Shown here: one piece after another, positions 58,637 to 64,000 of the stretch
How the letters are laid out: the number at the start of each line of letters is the position of its first letter
Position numbering within the stretch: the first letter of the stretch is position 1
DNA from: Providencia huaxiensis
Lineage (GTDB): Bacteria; Pseudomonadota; Gammaproteobacteria; Enterobacterales; Enterobacteriaceae
NCBI RefSeq assembly: GCF_002843235.3
Contig: NZ_CP031123.2
Coordinates: 1,302,001-1,366,000, forward strand
Direction: 5' to 3'
Length of the DNA stretch: 64,000 nucleotides
Made by a program: the position numbers and the translations under genes
The notes under the pieces: model-generated
What the model was told of the DNA's origin: nothing
Seen by the model: only the letters and a program-made list of their open reading frames with translations
The model's database searches: none

Positions 58637-58907
58637 AATTTAAATACCTGAGTCTATTTATCTTTATCTTTATCTCCATTATTCATTCAATAAACTTATA
58701 AAAACATATATCTTATTTGTTTTTAAATATGTTTATTTGTTTTTTAATTAAAAACTGTAATTAGTCTTAAAAATCAAATCAATTATTAATGTAAAAAGTA
58801 ATAAATAAAATTACTTATTTCAGGGTTTTTAATTAACCAATTAAAAAATAAAAAGTTATTTTATTTTAATGCTTTAATAATGAAAGGTTGAATTATATTT
58901 CTTACAT

Positions 58908-58935
58908 TTGTAAATGAAAATTATTTTTATATACT
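58908..58935 (+). promoter_or_regulatory. Candidate Fur-controlled promoter of the hemophilin operon
   Basis: TTGTAA and TATACT are separated by 16 bases, and a Fur-like box TGAAAATTATTTTTA (58915-58929; 11 of 14 positions of the 7-1-7 consensus TGATAAT-N-ATTATCA) fills the space between them. Iron-bound Fur sitting there would block polymerase. The rest of 58637-59030 is very AT-rich without any gene. Confidence 0.5.
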
Positions 58936-59030
58936 GAATCTCGAGCATTAAAGGAAAGAGTAATCTTTTATTTAATGTGTTTCTTTAATAAATCAACCTA
59001 ATTCAAACTTCTATTTAAGAGGGTGAATAA

Positions 59031-59774
59031 ATGAAAAAATTATCACTAATTACAGTCGCAGTATCTTTCTCTATATTCTCTGTTGGTGTTATGGCAGAAA
59101 CGGAATCAGCGCAAAGCTTAAGATACGATCTTGACCTAACAAATATTATTGTTGGTAAAACCCAATCAACCATGGGGCCACACGGTGGTAGTATTGGCGC
59201 ACCGGGTATCGGTTCTCGTTTTATGAGAGATGGGAAAACAATTTCATTTTCAGGCTTAAAAAACTTAGTCACGCAAAAGCCAGACAATGTTTATGTTTTG
59301 GAAAGTGGCGGTAGCCCGCACGGCGGAATGGGTAAGTTCCAATTTAGTCAGGTTGCAGATGCTGAGGTATATTTCGGTGATTGGTCACAAACTGGGGAAG
59401 CCGATGACGCAATGCACACGGTTTATTTCTCCGGTGAAAATGCAACGACAGAAGTGCCAGCCAGTGGCCAAGCGACTTATACTATAGCGGGTATTAACCA
59501 GTTTGCAGGTGAAGTAAAACAGACGGGTTGGTTTAATGCTGATTTTACAGATAAATCATATACAGGTTTATTAGAAGGAACGGATAGCCACTCCATGGCG
59601 GGGGATATTAAAGAAGACGGTAAATTTAGCGGTACTGCCATTGCCAATGAAACACACCATGGTAACAGTATGGGGCAACTCTTTGGGGATAATGCAGAAC
59701 AAGTGGCGGGTATTCTCTCTTATGAGAATAACCGTGAGTTAGACACGGCATTTGGTGGCCAGAAAGACGAATAA
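59031..59774 (+). CDS. Slam-dependent secreted haem-binding protein, hemophilin-like (HphA-type)
   Basis: A 247-residue protein: Sec signal peptide (cleavage near VMA-ETE, residue 22) and no cysteine at all, so it is soluble and not a lipoprotein. The N-terminal half has two Pro-His-Gly-Gly motifs (H51 in 'TMGPHGGSIG', H97 in 'SGGSPHGGMG'), candidate haem ligands. The C-terminal half ('GEVKQTGWFNADFTDKSYTG' ... 'GKFSGTAIANE', 'GQLFGDNAEQVAGILSYEN') is the eight-stranded barrel shared by TbpB, factor H binding protein and hemophilins, which Slam recognises. Known relatives: HphA of Acinetobacter and HrpC/CrpC of Xenorhabdus. The neighbouring Slam and receptor genes strongly support the call; haem as ligand is inferred. 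Confidence 0.85.
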   Translation: MKKLSLITVAVSFSIFSVGVMAETESAQSLRYDLDLTNIIVGKTQSTMGPHGGSIGAPGIGSRFMRDGKTISFSGLKNLVTQKPDNVYVLESGGSPHGGMGKFQFSQVADAEVYFGDWSQTGEADDAMHTVYFSGENATTEVPASGQATYTIAGINQFAGEVKQTGWFNADFTDKSYTGLLEGTDSHSMAGDIKEDGKFSGTAIANETHHGNSMGQLFGDNAEQVAGILSYENNRELDTAFGGQKDE

Positions 59775-59797
59775 TTACTGAACATATAATAAGCTAA

Positions 59798-59837
59798 AAA
59801 AAGTAGGCAAAAGTGATTTTGTCTACTTTTTTATTTT
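59798..59837 (+). terminator. Intrinsic terminator between hemophilin and Slam genes
   Basis: A 15-base stem with one mismatch (AAAAAGTAGGCAAAA/TTTTGTCTACTTTTT), GTGA loop and T-rich tail. Partial read-through would express the secreted protein more than its secretion channel and receptor. Confidence 0.75.
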
Positions 59838-59861
59838 TGTCATTACAATGGTAGACTAATC

Positions 59862-61274
59862 ATGTTAATTTTTAATAAAAAAACAGATTTAATATATTTG
59901 AGTTTATTATTATTTTTTTCTCTCCCTTCGGTATTGTCAGCTCAAGAGCTAAAAGGAGGAGTTATCGGTAATTTAAAAGATTATAGTAACGAAAAACTTC
60001 AATCAGAAATAAATAATGTTAAATATAGTGAAAAAAATATCGACGAACTTGGTTTTATTCTTTATGATCTCATTCAGAAAAAAGATTTCGATAAAATAAA
60101 TGGAATTATTGGTAATTACGTTAACCACAAAGACCACGATAAAGAATTGGTTAAATACATTCATTCTGAGAAGGCAATGTTAAATAAGCAGTATGATTTA
60201 GCAATTAGCCTATATAATGAGATTTTGATTCACAAGCCTAATATGTTGTTGGTTGAGTTAAAATTTGCACAAGCACTAATCTATGTTAAACATTATGAAT
60301 CAGCATTGTCAATATATCAAAATATAAAAACAAAATATAAAGGAAGAATATCAATTCGATTAACTGAATTTATTAAAAATAAAATAATAGATTTAGAAAA
60401 TAAAAATCATTGGCAAGGTACAATTAAGCTAGGTTCAAGTTATGATTTTAATTTAAATGAAGCATCAAATAGCCGTGAGATGTACTGTTTTCGTCGTAAA
60501 TGTATGAATAGTAGTAACCAGTCTATCGCTGGTGGAAAGTGGCATTATTATACTAAATTATCAAAGCGTTTTCCTCTAGTAGGAAACCACTCAACGGTAC
60601 TCTCATTAGGTATAGTTGGGGTAGAGCCAATGAAAACAGTCGCGGTTAGAAAAACAAATATATATGTTACTGGGGAGTATCAATTTGATAACGCGAATAC
60701 AACGTTCCATATACAGCCCACCCTTGAGGCTAAATGGCACGATAACCAATACTATAATTTAAGCCTAGGAGGAAAAATAGCGACAGAATACACGTTAAAT
60801 CATCGGGTAACCTTGTTAGGTAATATTGAATATAAAAATAAAACTTACCCTTATAAGTATAGTTTTAATAACGGCGATAAATGGGTTTATTCAGTTACTG
60901 GTACCTATTTAATAAACCCTCGATTAATGGTTTTTGGCAGTTTTTATGGAGCCAACAGGAAAAAACAATATGATAGTGATAGCTATGTACAGTATGGGGT
61001 TAGAGCTGGTTTTTTAAAAGTAACCGAACTGTGTGACCTACTTATTGCAATAGGTTATAAGCAAACAAACTTTGAACGGTTTGATGCATTTTTGAATGTA
61101 AAAAGAAAAGATCATAATGGGTATTTAAATAGCCAATTAACGTTTGATAAAAATAAGATATTAACTTTTACGCCTTCTATTTATTTTAATAGCCAAGTGA
61201 ATAAGAGCACGGCAGATATTATTTATTCTTTTAAGCAAAGTGAAGTCGGTGTCAATTTCACCAAGAAATTTTAA
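59862..61274 (+). CDS. Slam-type outer-membrane secretion protein (DUF560, type XI secretion)
   Basis: A 470-residue protein: signal peptide (to about residue 27), a helical TPR-like periplasmic domain (about 60-185, 'EKAMLNKQYDLAISLYNEIL', 'VELKFAQALIYVKHYESALS') and a C-terminal 14-strand DUF560 barrel from about residue 190 ('NHWQGTIKLGSSYDFNLNEA') to the terminal Phe ('SEVGVNFTKKF'). Slam proteins carry their neighbouring lipoprotein or hemophilin across the outer membrane. Closest in layout to HsmA next to HphA in Acinetobacter. Nineteen bases before the receptor gene. Confidence 0.9.
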   Translation: MLIFNKKTDLIYLSLLLFFSLPSVLSAQELKGGVIGNLKDYSNEKLQSEINNVKYSEKNIDELGFILYDLIQKKDFDKINGIIGNYVNHKDHDKELVKYIHSEKAMLNKQYDLAISLYNEILIHKPNMLLVELKFAQALIYVKHYESALSIYQNIKTKYKGRISIRLTEFIKNKIIDLENKNHWQGTIKLGSSYDFNLNEASNSREMYCFRRKCMNSSNQSIAGGKWHYYTKLSKRFPLVGNHSTVLSLGIVGVEPMKTVAVRKTNIYVTGEYQFDNANTTFHIQPTLEAKWHDNQYYNLSLGGKIATEYTLNHRVTLLGNIEYKNKTYPYKYSFNNGDKWVYSVTGTYLINPRLMVFGSFYGANRKKQYDSDSYVQYGVRAGFLKVTELCDLLIAIGYKQTNFERFDAFLNVKRKDHNGYLNSQLTFDKNKILTFTPSIYFNSQVNKSTADIIYSFKQSEVGVNFTKKF

Positions 61275-61292
61275 TTTTCACCGGAACAGATA

Positions 61293-64000
61293 ATGAAAAT
61301 CAAAACAGTGATAGCCATTAATATCGCGACAGGGTTATCTATTGGTAGTATTGCAAATTTAGTCTATGGACAACAAAGTGCAAATATTGGCTCTATTGTA
61401 GTGAATGATAAAGCAACAACTATCAAAGAGCGTGATAGAAAAGGGGCGGATGACCAATATGATAAAGACGAATCAAATATTTATATTAGTAAAGAAGAAA
61501 TTGATCGTTATAAAGGCACTAACCCTGCAGACACCATTAATCATGCAGTAGGGGTATATAGTGGTGACGCCCGTAATAGCGGGGCAATAGACCCCAATGT
61601 ACGAGGGATACAGGGGCAAGGGCGTGTCCCGGTGACTGTAGATGGTACAGAGCAAGCTATCACTGTTTGGCGTGGTTATAATGGCGCGAATAATCGTAAC
61701 TATATCGACCCGAATATGATTAGTAGCATTAAGGTAATGAAAAGTGCAACGTTAGACCGCAATGTGCGTACATCGACAGGCGGTGGAGTTGCCATAACAA
61801 CGCTAGGCATTGATGACGTTGTGGATAAATACAGCAAGTTTGGTTTTGATATTAAATTAGAAACATCGAGTAACTCGACAAAACCGAGGGTTAATCAATT
61901 AAGCCACGGTATAGATTACCGTGATGATAAGCGGCTATTGAATACGTTAGACATGCAGAAGTTTCGTGGGATTTATTTTAAAGATCACGAAATGCTTGTT
62001 GATCCTCGCAGTAAAGGTAACGCTAATTTCTTTAATCTGCAAGATAACGCCGCGCGTATTGCCATTGGGACACGGCAAGAAAAGTTTGATTTGATGCTGG
62101 CATACAGCTATCGCAACCAAGGTAATTATTTTGCTGGGCGCCGAGGGGCGGGTAAATTTTATGACGACATCATTACTTATGACCCTAATAGCCCAAATAA
62201 AGCGATAGACCCATATATGCCCTTCGTTGCTAGGATTTATGGGTCAAATAAAGAGGTGGCGAATACATCAAATGAAATGTCGACATTGTTGGCTAAATTA
62301 AACGTGATGCTACCTAATTCACAGGACTTATCCCTTGGTTATATGCATACATCAAGTCATTATGGCGAAATCATGCCATCGCAAATTCGGTATCATGATT
62401 TAGAGGGAAAAATTCCACAATGGCCTTTAGCTAACTTGGCACTAAATACTTTTTACGCCAATTATTCGTTTAAACCTGAGTCCATTGGTTGGATTGACTT
62501 TCGATTAGGCTATTGGTTGACAAAAACGGATTTAAATTCAAATACCGCAGGTGGCCAACCTAGGGAACCAATGGAAAGGGATTGGAATTATGAATTTGGT
62601 CGAGATAAAAATGTAGCTAAAAATCCTGCTATCAATGGCACCTTAGTTGATGGGATTAAATTAAACCAACTAAACGATCGCTATGGTGTTTCATTATCTA
62701 ATAAATTTCAAATTACACCTGAATTTAAAGTAACGTTAATGGGGAGCTTAATTGATGAAACCATTGGTAGCCGTGAAGATATCTTTAATTCGGACTCTAG
62801 CCCAAAGGGTAACATGTTCCGAGCTATCCCTAGGGAAGGTAAGCGTCAAGAATATAATGGGACTATTCGCTTTGATTGGCAGCCTACTGATTGGTTAAGT
62901 CTGAATGCAGGGGCTCAATATATTAGCTACTGGTCAAGGGATTTATTAAAAGAGAGACGCATTGCGGCTAAAGATATAAATTATGCACCTTATAGCCATA
63001 TAACGGCGAGAAATTTCCTATTATCCCGTTTATTAAGCGCTGAAGAATATCAAACAATAAAACAGTATATTGATGATAAAGGGAATACATATAATGATAT
63101 AAAAGAAAAAAATTATGAGAGAAGAATTTTTATCGAGCAAGCATTAAAAATGAAAAAGAATTCGTTACGTGATGTTGGATTAATAGGGAAAAAATTAGAA
63201 TTTAGAATCACAGAAGTTAACCATATAGTGAAATGGAAAGTGGATGAAAATAACCGATTTACAGCAAAAAATAATCCATTTTATAATGGAGAGGTTGATT
63301 TAAAAGAAGAAAAAATAGACCCTGTCACCGGTTTAAAAGCCAAAAGATATCTCGTTGACCGCGATATTAATAACACTCAAGATGAAGTGAAGCATTCCAA
63401 TAAACAAAAATTTAAAGCGCCGAAAAGAAATGAAGAATCAGCTTGGGCTCCGGCATTAGGGGCAACAATTTACTTAACAGAGAACGATCGAATATTTGGG
63501 CGTTATTTAGAAACCGTTAGGATGCCAAGTATCTTTGAAGACACTATTGGTTTTTCGGGGGGAAGAGAGCCGAATTACACACCACCAGTTTATTTGCCAG
63601 AACGCAGCCATACGATAGAACTGGGATATGTGCGTAATTTCCAAGATCTCGTCGCAGCAGAAAACCATGCTGATTTACGCATAAACTACTATAACACGGT
63701 TGTCACAAACGCATTTGATAGGAACGACAGATTAGTCTTTACGCAGGTTGATAAACATAATACGGCCGGTTTGGAACTGTTGGCGCGTTATGATAATGGC
63801 TGGGTATTCGGTGACTTAGGTGTGGATTATCGCTTAAAAAATGAGGTTTGTGATGAAGTTTCACTGATGGTAATGGACCCCTATAACAAATTTGGTGGCT
63901 CAGAGTGTACAACAGCAGGGTTCCCTGGTGGCTATTTGCGTACTCAACTGCAGCCTAAGTACAGCATCCATGCCAACCTTGGTCTGCGTTTCTTAGATGA
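61293..64000 (+). CDS. TonB-dependent receptor, hemophilin/haem type (HphR-like; 3' end outside the window)
   Basis: An open frame of 902 codons from the ATG at 61293 to the window edge without a stop. Signal peptide to about residue 27, a TonB-box-like segment 'ANIGSIVVND', a plug domain ('TNPADTINHAVGVYSGDARN', 'NVRGIQGQGRVPVTVDGTEQ', 'VMKSATLDRNVRTSTGGGVA') and a large beta-barrel with the haem-receptor-like 'RYLETVRMPSIFEDTIGFSG' (compare the FRAP region). Residues about 560-690 form a long, charged, Lys/Asn-rich region that probably includes an extended extracellular loop. It is predicted to take haem from the secreted protein encoded two genes upstream. The frame is intact as far as seen. 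Confidence 0.9.
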   Translation, partial: MKIKTVIAINIATGLSIGSIANLVYGQQSANIGSIVVNDKATTIKERDRKGADDQYDKDESNIYISKEEIDRYKGTNPADTINHAVGVYSGDARNSGAIDPNVRGIQGQGRVPVTVDGTEQAITVWRGYNGANNRNYIDPNMISSIKVMKSATLDRNVRTSTGGGVAITTLGIDDVVDKYSKFGFDIKLETSSNSTKPRVNQLSHGIDYRDDKRLLNTLDMQKFRGIYFKDHEMLVDPRSKGNANFFNLQDNAARIAIGTRQEKFDLMLAYSYRNQGNYFAGRRGAGKFYDDIITYDPNSPNKAIDPYMPFVARIYGSNKEVANTSNEMSTLLAKLNVMLPNSQDLSLGYMHTSSHYGEIMPSQIRYHDLEGKIPQWPLANLALNTFYANYSFKPESIGWIDFRLGYWLTKTDLNSNTAGGQPREPMERDWNYEFGRDKNVAKNPAINGTLVDGIKLNQLNDRYGVSLSNKFQITPEFKVTLMGSLIDETIGSREDIFNSDSSPKGNMFRAIPREGKRQEYNGTIRFDWQPTDWLSLNAGAQYISYWSRDLLKERRIAAKDINYAPYSHITARNFLLSRLLSAEEYQTIKQYIDDKGNTYNDIKEKNYERRIFIEQALKMKKNSLRDVGLIGKKLEFRITEVNHIVKWKVDENNRFTAKNNPFYNGEVDLKEEKIDPVTGLKAKRYLVDRDINNTQDEVKHSNKQKFKAPKRNEESAWAPALGATIYLTENDRIFGRYLETVRMPSIFEDTIGFSGGREPNYTPPVYLPERSHTIELGYVRNFQDLVAAENHADLRINYYNTVVTNAFDRNDRLVFTQVDKHNTAGLELLARYDNGWVFGDLGVDYRLKNEVCDEVSLMVMDPYNKFGGSECTTAGFPGGYLRTQLQPKYSIHANLGLRFLD

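Noticed and set aside
61473..61655. 60-codon minus-strand ORF at the start of the receptor gene
   Set aside because: It is antisense to the plug domain of the TonB-dependent receptor and has no supporting signals.

Overview
The window reads as the chromosome of a member of the Morganellaceae, most likely Providencia. This is inferred from the low GC content, from proteins that closely resemble but are clearly distinct from their Escherichia coli counterparts, and from blocks of E. coli-like gene order broken up in a way that fits this family. No 16S or other species marker is present, so the genus is an inference.

Layout. (1) 1-7850 is the right end of a lambdoid (siphovirus-type) prophage: the 3' part of the tail-tip gene J, a downstream tail protein, a 51-residue lipoprotein, a tail fibre, then a minus-strand cargo block (a GIY-YIG/T5orf172-type protein and a two-gene membrane-protein operon). 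It stops near a 23-base copy of the 3' end of tmRNA. (2) 8.1-12.6 kb is core: yceB, mdtH, rimJ, murJ. (3) 12.9-13.7 kb is a HicA-like/HTH gene pair. (4) 13.8-24.6 kb: argS, yecM, cutC, an anaerobic dmsABC-type operon whose catalytic subunit carries an in-frame stop, cmoB/cmoA, yecN, a NUDIX gene and a small lipoprotein. (5) 25.1-35.7 kb: aspS, nudB, yebC, ruvC, ruvAB behind a LexA box, znuBC/znuA around a Zur box, mepM, lpxM. (6) 35.8-43.4 kb is an AT-rich accessory block: more than 1 kb of non-coding DNA, a LysR-type regulator, a chaperone-usher fimbrial operon with a frameshifted first pilin gene, and a small acidic protein of unknown function. (7) 43.4-58.6 kb is mostly core: pykA, hexR, zwf, pdxK, mdtJI, a RidA-type gene, yoaA, tsaB, an IS200-type insertion, slp/yeaY, fadD, rnd. 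(8) 58.6-64 kb is a second accessory block: a secreted hemophilin-like protein, a Slam/DUF560 outer-membrane secretion protein and a long TonB-dependent receptor that runs off the window.

The most notable system is block 8. The three genes look like a complete type XI secretion (Slam)-dependent haem acquisition module: a soluble haem-binding protein is exported through its own Slam and delivered to its own TonB-dependent receptor. A Fur-like site lies between the -35 and -10 elements of the candidate promoter, and an intrinsic terminator separates the secreted protein from the secretion gene.

Two genes are broken in ways that deserve resequencing: dmsA (CAA to TAA would explain it) and the major fimbrin (one base missing from a run of A in the signal-peptide coding region). 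Recognisable regulatory sites include Zur, LexA, FNR, HexR, FadR and Fur boxes. A structured intergenic repeat occurs in three copies (one truncated), and its two full copies show compensating stem changes.
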